Below, in pieces: positions 32,864 to 42,166 of a DNA stretch of 48,573 bases. This DNA comes from Bacteroidales bacterium (GTDB lineage Bacteria; Bacteroidota; Bacteroidia; Bacteroidales; WCHB1-69): NCBI GenBank assembly GCA_017964255.1, contig JAGCSI010000113.1, positions 1-48,573 on the forward strand, in the 5' to 3' direction. Numbering within the stretch: position 1 is the first letter of the stretch; each line of letters begins with the position of its first letter. The notes below the pieces were generated by a model. That model had not been told where the DNA came from, ran no database searches, and was given only the letters and a program-made list of their open reading frames with translations. The position numbers and the translations under genes are program-made.

Positions 32864-35800
32864 ATGCGTAACAAAGGTTTAATTCTGTTTTTTACAATAC
32901 TTCTTGCATTAGTGTGCGTGTATTGTTTGTCATTCTCCTTCGTAACATGGCGTGTGGGACAGAAAGCCAAGGCTTTTGCCAATGATCCTGCTGCTATCGA
33001 AGAAGTGAAAAAAGCCGCTAACGGTGACGTGATGCGCGAGAATTACCTGGTTGACTCTTTGTTGTCCAGCAGAGAACAGTATTTCCTCTCCAACATGAAT
33101 GACTCTGTCATTTATCTCGGAAATACTTACAAAGACTGCAAGTACAAAGAAATTAACCTGGGTTTGGACTTGAAGGGTGGTATGAACGTAACCCTCGAAA
33201 TCTCTATTCCTGATGTGGTTCATAGCTTGGCCGTCAATACCGAAGACCAGTTGTTTACCAACACCTTCGAGGAGGCTAACGCCAAGTATGTGGCTGATGG
33301 TGGTGATTTCATCGACATTTTCGTGAATACGTTCAACCAGGAGAAAACCGCTCTCGGTTTGGAGAACGCCAATCTTCGTACTTATTTCGGAGAGCGTGCC
33401 GGTATCAAGAATGCCAGCGATGCACAGATTGTTGAATTCATCAAAACAGAGTCCAGCGAAATCGTTGACCGTACTTTCAAAATCCTCCGTACCCGTATCG
33501 ACCGCTTTGGTGTGGCCCAGCCGAACCTCCAGCGTCTGCAGGGTGGCCGTATCCTCGTGGAACTTCCTGGTATCAAGGAACCCGAGCGTGTGACCGACCT
33601 GTTGAAGAGCACTGCTAAATTGGAGTTCTGGGAAGTGTATAACGACCCAGTGAACGGCAAGTCCATCCAGCAGCGTTTCTACGAAGCTGATGCTCAGCTT
33701 GCTAAGGAAATCAAGTCTAAAGAAACCGCGGCTGAACAATTGGCTGCCGCTACGCAAACTGCAGAGACTGCCGAAGCAGATACCACTGTGGCAGAGACAA
33801 GTTCTTTGGAAGCTCAGTTGGGTGTTGCTGAAGAAGAGGATGAGGATGAAGACGAAGAAATCGACACCCGCATGGGTGCTATCATGAGCAAGGCTGTGGC
33901 CGGTACCGATGGTTTGGTAATTGGTTACTTTAAAGAAGCTGATGTAAAGGCTATCGATGCTATGCTTCCCGACTTGCAGCGTATTTTGGGTGACAAGAGC
34001 GCTGTGTTCTACTGGGGTTCCGCTGAAAAGCGCTTCAACAACGCTATGCCGTTGGTTCCTCTGAAAAAGAACAATGACCGTGTAGGTCCGAAGTTGAGTT
34101 CCGAGACTATCGGCGGTGCCCGCGTGGTGCGTTCCGCCCGTCAGGATGTGGACCAGAACAACCGCGTGGTGGTGACCATGTCAATGGAAGACCAGGCCGC
34201 CGACGAATGGCGTAAGATAACCCGCGCTGCCGTAGATAATAAATCTAAGGTAACCTGCATTGCTATCGTGTTGGATAACTTCGTATATTCTTATCCGAGC
34301 ATCCGTAGTGAGATTCCGAATGGTAACTCTGAAATCTCTGGTAATTTCACCATCGATGAGGCTAAGGACTTGGCAACCGTGTTGAATTCCGGTAACCTCG
34401 AAGCCCAGGTGAATATCGTACAGTCCGAAGTGGTTGGTCCTACCTTGGGTAAGGAATCTATCCGTTCAGGTTTGCTGTCTTTCGTACTGGCATTCGTACT
34501 CGTATTGATTTATATGATTCTCTATTATAACCGCGCTGGTTGGGTGGCCGATATCGCTTTGTTCACCAACGTGTTCTTCATCATGGGTGTGCTCGCTTCT
34601 CTGGGCGCTGTGTTGACCCTGCCTGGTATCGCTGGTTTGGTGTTGACTTTGGGTATGGCTGTGGATGCCAACGTGTTGATTTTCGAGCGTGTCCGTGAGG
34701 AAATGCGCGCTGGCAAGGGCAGCAGAGTGGCCGTTGAGGAAGGTTATAAGAACGCATACTCCGCTATCATCGACGGTAACGTTACTACCTTGATTACCGC
34801 TATCATCCTTTATATCTTCGGTTCAGGTCCTGTTCAGGGTTTTGCTACTACGCTGGCAATCGGTATTCTGTCCTCTCTGTTCACCGCTATCTTTGTCGCC
34901 CGTCTGATTTTCGAAAGACGCTTGGCTAAGGGTAAAGAAATCACTTTCGGTAACAAATATACGATGGATACTTTCAGAAATGCTCATTTCGATTTCTTGA
35001 AAGTGAGAAAAATTTGCTACGCTATCTCAGGTACTTTGATTGTTATCTCCTTGATTTCATTCTGTACTTTGAAATTACAGCCGGGTATCGACTTCACCGG
35101 TGGTAGAAACTATGTGGTTCGCTTCGACCAGGAAGTGAAAACCAATGAGGTTCGTGCCGCTGTGGCAGAGGAATTCGGTGGTAATCCCGAAGTGAAGACC
35201 TTTGGTGGTAATGACCAGGTTCGTATCACTACCAACTATAAGATCGACAGCAACGATCCTGCCGTGGATAAAGAATGTGAGAAGAAATTGTACAACGCTT
35301 TGAAGGGTTTCTATCAGAAAACTTCTATCACAGAGTCTGAATTTACCCAGCAGGTTGATCCTCGTGGTATCCAGAGCTCTCAGAAAGTTCAGCCTACCAT
35401 CGCAAGCGAATTACTGTGGGATGCTATTTGGGCTGTTTTGGTTTCCCTCGTGCTGATTTTCATCTACATCGCTATCCGTTTCAAGAACTGGCAGTTCGGT
35501 ATGGGTGGTGTGATCGCTTTGGTTCACGACTCCTTGCTGACCATCGGTTTGTTCTCCTTGTTCTACAAGGTGATGCCATTCTCCATGGAGATTGACCAGT
35601 CCTTCATCGCTGCTATCCTGACGGTAATCGGTTACTCTATCAATAACGTCGTAATCATCTTCGACCGTGTTCGTGAGAACTTGGCACTGTACCCGAAACG
35701 TGATAACTATGACAACTTCAACGCCGCTATCAACAGCACTTTGGGCCGTACGGTGAACACTGGTGGTACCACCCTCGTGGTGTTGCTCGCTATCTTCATC

Positions 35801-35953
35801 TTCGGTGGTGAGGTGATCCGCGGTTTCGTCTTCGCAATGTTCGCCGGTATCTTGATTGGTACTTATTCAGGTATCTTCGTTTCCAACCCCTTGGCTTACG
35901 ATATGCTGAAGTCAAAGAAGAATGTAAACAGGGCGAAAGTTGAGTTGAAATAA
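32864..35953 (+). CDS. secDF: Protein translocase subunit SecDF (fused)
   Basis: 1029 residues with SecD and SecF in one chain, as in Bacteroidetes. It uses the proton-motive force to help pull proteins through SecYEG. SecD half: signal/TM1 at the N-terminus, GLDLKGGMNVTLEI, large periplasmic P1 domain, and the TM2-6 block with IAGLVLTLGMAVDANVLIFERVREE. SecF half from about residue 705: PGIDFTGGRNYVVRF and TVIGYSINNVVIIFDRVRENL. The P1 region includes a low-complexity acidic linker (AEEDEDEDEEID-like) near residues 300-330, likely lineage-specific. A strong terminator follows the stop codon. Confidence 0.97.
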   Translation: MRNKGLILFFTILLALVCVYCLSFSFVTWRVGQKAKAFANDPAAIEEVKKAANGDVMRENYLVDSLLSSREQYFLSNMNDSVIYLGNTYKDCKYKEINLGLDLKGGMNVTLEISIPDVVHSLAVNTEDQLFTNTFEEANAKYVADGGDFIDIFVNTFNQEKTALGLENANLRTYFGERAGIKNASDAQIVEFIKTESSEIVDRTFKILRTRIDRFGVAQPNLQRLQGGRILVELPGIKEPERVTDLLKSTAKLEFWEVYNDPVNGKSIQQRFYEADAQLAKEIKSKETAAEQLAAATQTAETAEADTTVAETSSLEAQLGVAEEEDEDEDEEIDTRMGAIMSKAVAGTDGLVIGYFKEADVKAIDAMLPDLQRILGDKSAVFYWGSAEKRFNNAMPLVPLKKNNDRVGPKLSSETIGGARVVRSARQDVDQNNRVVVTMSMEDQAADEWRKITRAAVDNKSKVTCIAIVLDNFVYSYPSIRSEIPNGNSEISGNFTIDEAKDLATVLNSGNLEAQVNIVQSEVVGPTLGKESIRSGLLSFVLAFVLVLIYMILYYNRAGWVADIALFTNVFFIMGVLASLGAVLTLPGIAGLVLTLGMAVDANVLIFERVREEMRAGKGSRVAVEEGYKNAYSAIIDGNVTTLITAIILYIFGSGPVQGFATTLAIGILSSLFTAIFVARLIFERRLAKGKEITFGNKYTMDTFRNAHFDFLKVRKICYAISGTLIVISLISFCTLKLQPGIDFTGGRNYVVRFDQEVKTNEVRAAVAEEFGGNPEVKTFGGNDQVRITTNYKIDSNDPAVDKECEKKLYNALKGFYQKTSITESEFTQQVDPRGIQSSQKVQPTIASELLWDAIWAVLVSLVLIFIYIAIRFKNWQFGMGGVIALVHDSLLTIGLFSLFYKVMPFSMEIDQSFIAAILTVIGYSINNVVIIFDRVRENLALYPKRDNYDNFNAAINSTLGRTVNTGGTTLVVLLAIFIFGGEVIRGFVFAMFAGILIGTYSGIFVSNPLAYDMLKSKKNVNRAKVELK

Positions 35954-35960
35954 AAAATGA

Positions 35961-36005
35961 AAAAAATAATTGAGAAGACGCTTGTTTTCTCAATTATTTT
36001 TTTTA
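35961..36005 (+). terminator. Intrinsic terminator after secDF
   Basis: AATAATTGAGAA / TTCTCAATTATT perfect stem with a loop of about 10 nt, flanked by an A-run and followed by a run of eight T. It ends secDF just before the next gene, whose ATG is at 36040, so the following gene needs its own promoter. Confidence 0.85.
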
Positions 36006-36039
36006 ATTTAGCACCCTCAAATTTGAAAAGTGTAATTTT

Positions 36040-38562
36040 ATGAAAATATTCAGGTCATTCGTTGTTTTCTTGGCGGTTGTTTTCATGACTGTAGGGGCTT
36101 TGAAGGCTCAGACTTTACGTGATGCCGACAATGATTTTAGAAACTGCAAGTACGAAAAAGCACTTGAGGAATATAAGAAAGGTATCAAGAAAATCAGCAA
36201 AAATCGTGTTGAGGTTCAGCGAGTAACTTTCCAAATCGCCGAGTGTTATCGTATCATGGGTGACTTGAAAAAGGCCGAACAGCAGTATTTGCGTCTGGAA
36301 AAGAAGAATTATCAGAAGGATAATCCGATCATTCTTTTCCACTTGGGAAGCATCTACAATCTCAGGGGCGAATACGATATGGCACTGAAATATTACAATA
36401 ATTACAAAAAACGCGCTCCAGAAGATACCCGTGTTGATGTGCGTATTGAGGGTTGCCAAAAATCCAAAACCTGGTCTGAAAATCCCACCCGCTATGAGGT
36501 GGAAAACTTGAAAAAATTCAACACTAAGCAGGATGAGTGGGCTATTAGATGGGGTAATCCTGAAAAACAGAACCAGCTGATTTTTACCTCCAACCGTGAG
36601 GGCTCTACTGGAAAAGGTACTGACCAGTGGACTGGTTCTTCGTTTTCAGATATTTATAAATCGGATAAACCGAAGAGCAAAAATACCGAATGGCCGGGTG
36701 AGTGGTCTCCCATCACTCCGATGGATGAAGGCGAGACATTGAATTCCGGAGTTAACGAGGGCGAGGCTTCCGCTAACAAGAAGGGTACAGCACTTTATTT
36801 GACCAAATGTCCTCAGGATAAAAAAGTGGTCTATGGTTGCTATATCTATGTTTCCCAGAAAAAAGGAAAATCGTGGGGCGAGCCGGAAAAAGTGGTGCTC
36901 GGTCCGGATTCATTCAACTATGTGCATCCTTTCATCATGCCTGACGAGCTGACCATCTATTTTGCGTCCAACCGTCCCGGTGGATTGGGTGGTTATGACA
37001 TCTATAAGGCTACCCGTGCAAAGAAATCAGCTAAATTCAGCAATATTACCAATTTGGGTCCCAATGTGAATACTCCCGGACAAGAGGTGTTCCCGTCCAT
37101 GCGTGGTGAAAATGAATTGTATTTTTCTTCAGATGGACATCCAGGTATGGGTGGTCTCGATATCTTCGTTTCAGAGTTGAAAGACGGTCAGTTCCAGCCT
37201 GCTGAGAACATGATGGTGCCCATCAATTCCTGCTGGGATGAAATCGGTATGATTTTCGATGATAACGAATCTTTGGATCCCAAATCAAAATCTCCTTACC
37301 TCGCTAAGGGTTATTTCTCCTCTAACCGTCCCGGTGGACGTGGTGGCGACGATATCTATTATTTCGTGCTCCGTCCGTTGGTTTATACCCTCGCCGGTTA
37401 TGTGAAGGATGCAGTGACCTTGCAGTATATCGATGGGGCTGAAGTGGAAATCATCGGTTCAGATGGTACTTCCTATAAGACCACCACTGATGTGAAAGGT
37501 TATTATTTCTTTGATAAGACCAAGATTTTGGGTAATACCACTTACAATATGCGTGTGACTAAGCCTAAATATTGGGAAGAGAATAATACCGCTACGCAGA
37601 CTACTATCGGTTTGAGTGAGAATACTGACCTGAAACAGGACTTTGTGCTTGACCCGATTCCAACCGAACCGATTGTGCTGCCGGAAATTCTGTACGATTT
37701 GGCAAAATGGGATTTGAAACCTCAGTATAAGGACTCTCTGATGTACTTGTACGATATTATGGTGAAGAACCCGACCTTGGTGGTTGAGTTGAGATCTCAT
37801 ACCGACTACCGTGACTCTGATGAAAAGAATGAGATTCTGTCACAGAACCGTGCCCAGACTTGCGTTGACTTCCTTGTCAATGAGAAAGGTATCGCTCCTG
37901 GACGTATTGTGGCCAAGGGTTATGGTGAATATAGTCCTCGTAAATTTGAAAAAGATTATACCTATACTTACCAGGGTAAGCAATACTATTATCCAAAAGG
38001 AACGGTGTTGACAGAGGAATATATTCTCTCATTACCAAAGGCTGAGCAGGAAGCTGCTAACGCTTTGAACCGTCGTACCGAGTTCATCGTATTGCGCACC
38101 GACTATGTGCCGTCAAGCGATGAAATCGCCGCTGCTCATGGAACCAGCTCTTCTATCGCTGTGGTGCAGCGTCGTACAGTGCCTGTGACGATTACGGATA
38201 ACAAAGTGGAGGGTAGTTGTATTGCCAACAATAAGTCTTTCAAGTTCCAGATTGGTGAGAATTCCGATGAGGTGGCCATCAGCTATACCTTGGCTTCCCG
38301 TTTGCTGAAAGAAATGATTATCAAGGCTAACGATTTCGAGGATGTGGAAACCGCTATCAACAAGGAAGATGGTTCTATCACTGAAAATGCTATTCTGTAT
38401 CTCGAAGAGTTGCGTGTGGGTGATGACTATGACGAAAACGTGAAGGTCATCGTGAAGAAGGGTCTTCCCACAGATTTTGTCATCGGTGACGCTTACATCA
38501 CTGACGCTTGGGGCAAATACACCATCGATAAAGAAAAGAACATGATTGTTTACGACAAATAA
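36040..38562 (+). CDS. PorE-like TPR/PD40/CarboxypepD_reg/OmpA-family protein
   Basis: 840 residues. Signal peptide (MKIFRSFVVFLAVVFMTVGALKAQ) without a lipobox. TPR-like helices (about 25-145) are followed by a PD40 beta-propeller (about 155-445) with repeated SNRPGG-type blades (FASNRPGGLGGYDIYKA, FSSNRPGGRGGDDIYYF). Then come a CarboxypepD_reg domain (about 448-530, LAGYVKDAVTLQYIDGAEVE) and an OmpA C-terminal peptidoglycan-binding domain (about 555-690, VELRSHTDYRDSDEKNEILS; LNRRTEFIV). A further 140-residue C-terminal region follows. The domain order matches PorE of the type IX secretion system (peptidoglycan-linked periplasmic component); PorE of Porphyromonas is a lipoprotein, this one is not. 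The M6 protease in this window is a likely T9SS client. Confidence 0.8.
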   Translation: MKIFRSFVVFLAVVFMTVGALKAQTLRDADNDFRNCKYEKALEEYKKGIKKISKNRVEVQRVTFQIAECYRIMGDLKKAEQQYLRLEKKNYQKDNPIILFHLGSIYNLRGEYDMALKYYNNYKKRAPEDTRVDVRIEGCQKSKTWSENPTRYEVENLKKFNTKQDEWAIRWGNPEKQNQLIFTSNREGSTGKGTDQWTGSSFSDIYKSDKPKSKNTEWPGEWSPITPMDEGETLNSGVNEGEASANKKGTALYLTKCPQDKKVVYGCYIYVSQKKGKSWGEPEKVVLGPDSFNYVHPFIMPDELTIYFASNRPGGLGGYDIYKATRAKKSAKFSNITNLGPNVNTPGQEVFPSMRGENELYFSSDGHPGMGGLDIFVSELKDGQFQPAENMMVPINSCWDEIGMIFDDNESLDPKSKSPYLAKGYFSSNRPGGRGGDDIYYFVLRPLVYTLAGYVKDAVTLQYIDGAEVEIIGSDGTSYKTTTDVKGYYFFDKTKILGNTTYNMRVTKPKYWEENNTATQTTIGLSENTDLKQDFVLDPIPTEPIVLPEILYDLAKWDLKPQYKDSLMYLYDIMVKNPTLVVELRSHTDYRDSDEKNEILSQNRAQTCVDFLVNEKGIAPGRIVAKGYGEYSPRKFEKDYTYTYQGKQYYYPKGTVLTEEYILSLPKAEQEAANALNRRTEFIVLRTDYVPSSDEIAAAHGTSSSIAVVQRRTVPVTITDNKVEGSCIANNKSFKFQIGENSDEVAISYTLASRLLKEMIIKANDFEDVETAINKEDGSITENAILYLEELRVGDDYDENVKVIVKKGLPTDFVIGDAYITDAWGKYTIDKEKNMIVYDK

Positions 38563-38579
38563 ACATAAAATCAAATAAT

Positions 38580-38616
38580 CAAAAAAAAGGCTTGCATCCG
38601 CGAGCCTTTTTTTTTG
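38580..38616 (+). terminator. Intrinsic terminator after the PorE-like gene
   Basis: A-run, AGGCTTGC / GCGAGCCT stem (one wobble pair) with a 4-nt loop, then T9. It lies 18 bp after the stop codon; the A-run also makes it usable from the other strand for gltX. Confidence 0.85.
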
Positions 38617-38668
38617 CTAATTAACGAATTTGCTAATTAACGAATTTGCCAATTTGCTAATTTGCTAA
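38613..38668. repeat. Seven 8-bp units of the TTTGCTAA/TTAACGAA family
   Basis: Exact 8-bp period from 38613 to 38668, with TTTGCTAA, TTAACGAA and TTTGCCAA units. On the minus strand it encodes the final residues ([10 protein letters not shown]) and the stop of gltX. Related tracts are at 21006, 44336, 45852 and 47058. Confidence 0.9.
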
Positions 38669-40172
38669 TTGCCTCAATTCCGTTCTTCAATCGGATAACG
38701 GTTTCCTCCACCCCCAGAATGTCAATGATTTCAAACAAATCCGGACCTTTGGCATCTCCTACCAGGGTCAGACGGAAGCTGTTCATGATTTGACCCATAT
38801 TCAACTCATTGCCTCGGATGTAATCCATCACTTTGTCATGAGCGACAGCCTTGTCAAACGGTACTGTTGAGGTCAGTAATTCGGCAATGTGCATCAGATG
38901 TTCTGCAGTGCCTTCTTTCCATCTCTTTTTGATAACCTGCTCATTGTATTCGGTAGGTCTCTCGAAGAAATAGTAGCTCTGTGACCATAAATCGTTGATA
39001 AAATACAGTCTTTCCTTGATCAATGCCACTACACGGATAATTTTGTCCATGTCCGCATCAAGTCCTTTGCCCTGCAAGGTTGATTTAAGGCTCTCTGCGA
39101 GCTTTTCATTGGGATAGGCTTGCAGGTAATGGTGGTTGAACCATTTGGCCTTCTCGAGGTCAAATTTGGCGCCAGCTTTGCTGATCTTTTCCAGAGAGAA
39201 CAGTTGGATCAGCTCATCCATGGACATGACCTCTTGGTCGTTGCCTGGATTCCAACCCAACAATGCCAGCATGTTGATGACGGCTTCGGGCAGATAGCCA
39301 GATTCGCGGTAGCCTGAAGAAATTTCTCCGCTTTTGGGATCCTTCCATTGCAGCGGAAATACCGGGAAACCCAAACGGTCTCCGTCGCGCTTGCTCAGCT
39401 TGCCGTTGCCATCGGGTTTGAGCAGCAGGGGTAGATGGGCGAAACGGGGAGCTTCCCAGCCAAAAGCCTTGTACAACATAACGTGCAGGGGAGCGGAGGG
39501 TAGCCATTCCTCGCCACGAATTACGTGGGTAATCTCCATCAAATGGTCATCCACAATGTTGGCCAAATGGTAGGTGGGCATCCCGTCTGATTTGTACAAA
39601 ACTTTGTCATCCAGTATATTGGAGTTGATTCTGACCTCGCCTCTGATGATGTCGTTCACTAGTATTTCCGTATCTGGCGTATGCTTGAAACGAATCACGT
39701 AAGCATCTCCGTTAGCCAAACGCTGTGCAACTTCTTCTGCGCTGAGTGTCAGTGAATTAGTCATGTTCTCACGGGTGCGCCAGTCATATTGGAAGTTTTT
39801 CTTCTCGGCTTCGTATTCTTTGCGTTTCTGCTCCAAAGCTTCCGGTGTGTCAAAAGCGTAATAAGCCCAGCCATTGGCAATCAGCTGATCGGCGTACTGC
39901 TTGTACATGGGCTTGCGCTCAGATTGTTTGTAGGGACCATAATTTCCGCCTATACCAACGCCTTCGTCAAATTTGACGCCTAACCATTGGAAGGCTTCGA
40001 TAATGTATTCTTCAGCACCTTCCACGAAACGGGTCTGGTCAGTGTCTTCGATTCTTAAAATCATGGTGCCACCGTTTTGTTTGGCGAACAGGTAGTTGTA
40101 TAATGCGGTTCTCACTCCACCGATGTGAAGCGGTCCTGTGGGACTGGGAGCAAAGCGTACTCTTGGTTTCAT
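38637..40172 (-). CDS. gltX: Glutamyl-tRNA synthetase
   Basis: 511 residues. Class I aminoacyl-tRNA synthetase charging tRNA-Glu. The Rossmann-fold HIGH motif is in [20 protein letters not shown] and KMSKS appears as [15 protein letters not shown]. The anticodon-binding helical domain covers the last 170 residues. Normal length for the family. The C-terminal residues [10 protein letters not shown] are encoded by an 8-bp tandem repeat tract and may not be native. The upstream gene on the same strand stops 11 bp before gltX starts, so they may be one unit. Confidence 0.95.
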   Translation of the reverse strand: MKPRVRFAPSPTGPLHIGGVRTALYNYLFAKQNGGTMILRIEDTDQTRFVEGAEEYIIEAFQWLGVKFDEGVGIGGNYGPYKQSERKPMYKQYADQLIANGWAYYAFDTPEALEQKRKEYEAEKKNFQYDWRTRENMTNSLTLSAEEVAQRLANGDAYVIRFKHTPDTEILVNDIIRGEVRINSNILDDKVLYKSDGMPTYHLANIVDDHLMEITHVIRGEEWLPSAPLHVMLYKAFGWEAPRFAHLPLLLKPDGNGKLSKRDGDRLGFPVFPLQWKDPKSGEISSGYRESGYLPEAVINMLALLGWNPGNDQEVMSMDELIQLFSLEKISKAGAKFDLEKAKWFNHHYLQAYPNEKLAESLKSTLQGKGLDADMDKIIRVVALIKERLYFINDLWSQSYYFFERPTEYNEQVIKKRWKEGTAEHLMHIAELLTSTVPFDKAVAHDKVMDYIRGNELNMGQIMNSFRLTLVGDAKGPDLFEIIDILGVEETVIRLKNGIEAISKLANWQIR

Positions 40173-40183
40173 TTTTTTGTAAT

Positions 40184-42061
40184 TTATTGAATATGAATAT
40201 TTTCTTTTTGGATTTCAATGGGCTCTTTTTTCAAAGCCTGGCGCAATTCTTTGGAGGCTTTCTTGTTCTGGATACCTCTCACCATGGCCTTGATCATACC
40301 ACCTAACTGTATGCTGCCACCAATGCTTACCCCGCCAATGGCTGCCCATTTGCAAACTTCTTTTTTCGTGTTCAATTTTTTGGCATCCTCTTCGTTGAGC
40401 GTTGAGGAGGTTTCGTCATACTGTTTTTTGTAATCCTTGTACAACACGTAAGATGCAATGGCTCCTCCGTAGAAAACAAGTGATAGTGCCATACATGTTG
40501 CACCTTCCTTTCCCTGTGTGGCAATCAAAGTGCCCAAACCCGGGAAAAGACCGTAGAAAAAGGCCTCTCCACCAACAGTCTTATATTTGGTCAGACTGAT
40601 ATCTTGGAAGTCTTTTTTGTTGCATGTTTTGTATTTGGTCATGAAATGGTAGGTGCCATAGTGCATTTTGGGGTCGCTGGTCAGTTTGTCTTCTATCATA
40701 GGACTGATAAGATGACTGGATTTGTTGACAAGCCCCTTTCGCTTTTTGACAATGGTCTGGGGGTAACTTTCCCATCCTAAATCTATGTTGACAGTGGTGG
40801 CCGAACGTATGGGTATCTCCTCCCGGAAGCTGGGTTGTAAGGAAGGGTGGCCTAAGAGGTTTGACATGCGGGCCTGCAAAACAGGAAGATTCTTCTCAAC
40901 CGACATCGTGTTGAAATTGATAATGTTATAAAACGATTGGTTGATTCCCAGCGTGTCGAATATGATGGAGAAATTCATAAAAAGAGTACCTTTGTTGGTA
41001 TTGTCCACCAAATGGTTTAACTCGTCCTCAAGGGCATTCTGGAAGTCGGAGAAATTTTGGGGATTGCTTTCTCTGTACTCGTAGGTGACCTGCCCGCGCT
41101 GTTGAAGAATATCTATTTTTCTGTTGATGCCGGCTATCTGATCATTGGCATGTTGGTTGTTGAGATCTTCTTTCAACACTTTGGCATACATTTCTTTAGC
41201 GCCTTCATAATCACCGGCGTTGTAAAGTCTATTTCCTTCTTCAGTATAGTTCTTGATTTTTTGTTCCTTGTATTGTTTTTTGATGTTTCCTAGTTTGGTG
41301 TCCACCCTCCCCATATATTCCGGGAGCAGATCATATACTTCTTCCAGTAGCTGGATGGCTTCGGGATAGGAGCCCGTCTGCGCCAATGAGTCGGCTAAAG
41401 CCATGTTTTGGAGAATGCTTTGTTCTTTGATTTGTCTGGCGATATTCTGCTGCTCTTGTTGGGTTTTGCTGTCGGAGATCAGTTGCTGAAGATTGGTGGG
41501 ATTGTAAACTTGAATTAGAAATTGTCCGTTCCCCTTTTTCTCTTCGGGAAAAACGATGCGGTGGCCTTCGTTAAAGTCGAAAGTCAATTGGGTCGCAGGC
41601 TTCTTTATTGCTCCTTTGTCAAAACTGAGGGCAGAATTACTCGTGTCAATAGTCAGCTTGTCATCGTTTTCATCGTACTGCTCCATGTAAATTTCTTTGC
41701 ATTCTTTCAACAATTTGTTGGCACATGAGGCGGTGGTGTTGTATTCCACGAAATTGTAAAAACCTTCTTTGTAAAAGGCATTGACATAAATGTCGTTAAA
41801 ACCCTGCGAGAATTGCCAGTTGCATAAGCTAAGCTGCAAGGTGTCGTTTTCCCATACAAAAGACGCGTTGTTTTCGCTGGAAACCATAAAAAAACGCTGA
41901 CGACCCATCATTTGTCCCATGGAAAATACATCTCCATGGTATAGTTCGTATAGTTGGGCATGAGTGAGACATCCGTCAACAGTCTGATTCTGACCCGAAA
42001 CTTGCAAAGTAACGGACCCTATCAGCAGGAGGATAATTGCTCTCAGATGTCTCATTTTCAT
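40184..42061 (-). CDS. Exported TPR-containing membrane protein of unknown function
   Basis: 625 residues; not recognised as a named family. An N-terminal signal peptide (about 1-23, ending VSGQ) is followed by a beta-rich region (about 25-195), then TPR-like helices (about 200-330) with [20 protein letters not shown] and a coiled coil. A further mixed region follows (about 330-490). Near the C-terminus are two glycine-rich hydrophobic segments (about 508-545 and 577-600), then a lysine-rich tail. The layout suggests an envelope protein whose C-terminal end may span a membrane. It lies 11 bp before gltX on the same strand. Function cannot be assigned. Confidence 0.6.
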   Translation of the reverse strand: MKMRHLRAIILLLIGSVTLQVSGQNQTVDGCLTHAQLYELYHGDVFSMGQMMGRQRFFMVSSENNASFVWENDTLQLSLCNWQFSQGFNDIYVNAFYKEGFYNFVEYNTTASCANKLLKECKEIYMEQYDENDDKLTIDTSNSALSFDKGAIKKPATQLTFDFNEGHRIVFPEEKKGNGQFLIQVYNPTNLQQLISDSKTQQEQQNIARQIKEQSILQNMALADSLAQTGSYPEAIQLLEEVYDLLPEYMGRVDTKLGNIKKQYKEQKIKNYTEEGNRLYNAGDYEGAKEMYAKVLKEDLNNQHANDQIAGINRKIDILQQRGQVTYEYRESNPQNFSDFQNALEDELNHLVDNTNKGTLFMNFSIIFDTLGINQSFYNIINFNTMSVEKNLPVLQARMSNLLGHPSLQPSFREEIPIRSATTVNIDLGWESYPQTIVKKRKGLVNKSSHLISPMIEDKLTSDPKMHYGTYHFMTKYKTCNKKDFQDISLTKYKTVGGEAFFYGLFPGLGTLIATQGKEGATCMALSLVFYGGAIASYVLYKDYKKQYDETSSTLNEEDAKKLNTKKEVCKWAAIGGVSIGGSIQLGGMIKAMVRGIQNKKASKELRQALKKEPIEIQKENIHIQ

Positions 42062-42108
42062 TGTTTTACACTTGTTTTTTTAAGAATGCCAGTTAGGTCC
42101 TCAAAAAG

Positions 42109-42141
42109 TTTGCAAAATTACCAAATTTTTTGGTATCTTTG
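42109..42141 (+). promoter_or_regulatory. tex promoter with overlapping inverted repeat
   Basis: TTTG (42109-42112), a 21-bp spacer and TATCTTTG (42134-42141). A perfect 7-bp inverted repeat, TACCAAA (42119-42125) / TTTGGTA (42129-42135), overlaps the start of the -7 box, an operator-like position. Confidence 0.6.
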
Positions 42142-42166
42142 CCTTCCTTTTTTCAAACTTGTATAT

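Noticed and set aside
33780..33900. Acidic low-complexity stretch in SecDF as an inserted foreign domain
   Set aside because: Similar acidic linkers are common in the SecD part of Bacteroidetes SecDF; it keeps the frame and shows no composition change beyond the linker.
38613..38668. CRISPR array or phase-variable tract
   Set aside because: The units are 8 bp without spacers, and no cas genes are present; the tract lies at a gene end with no homopolymer switch.
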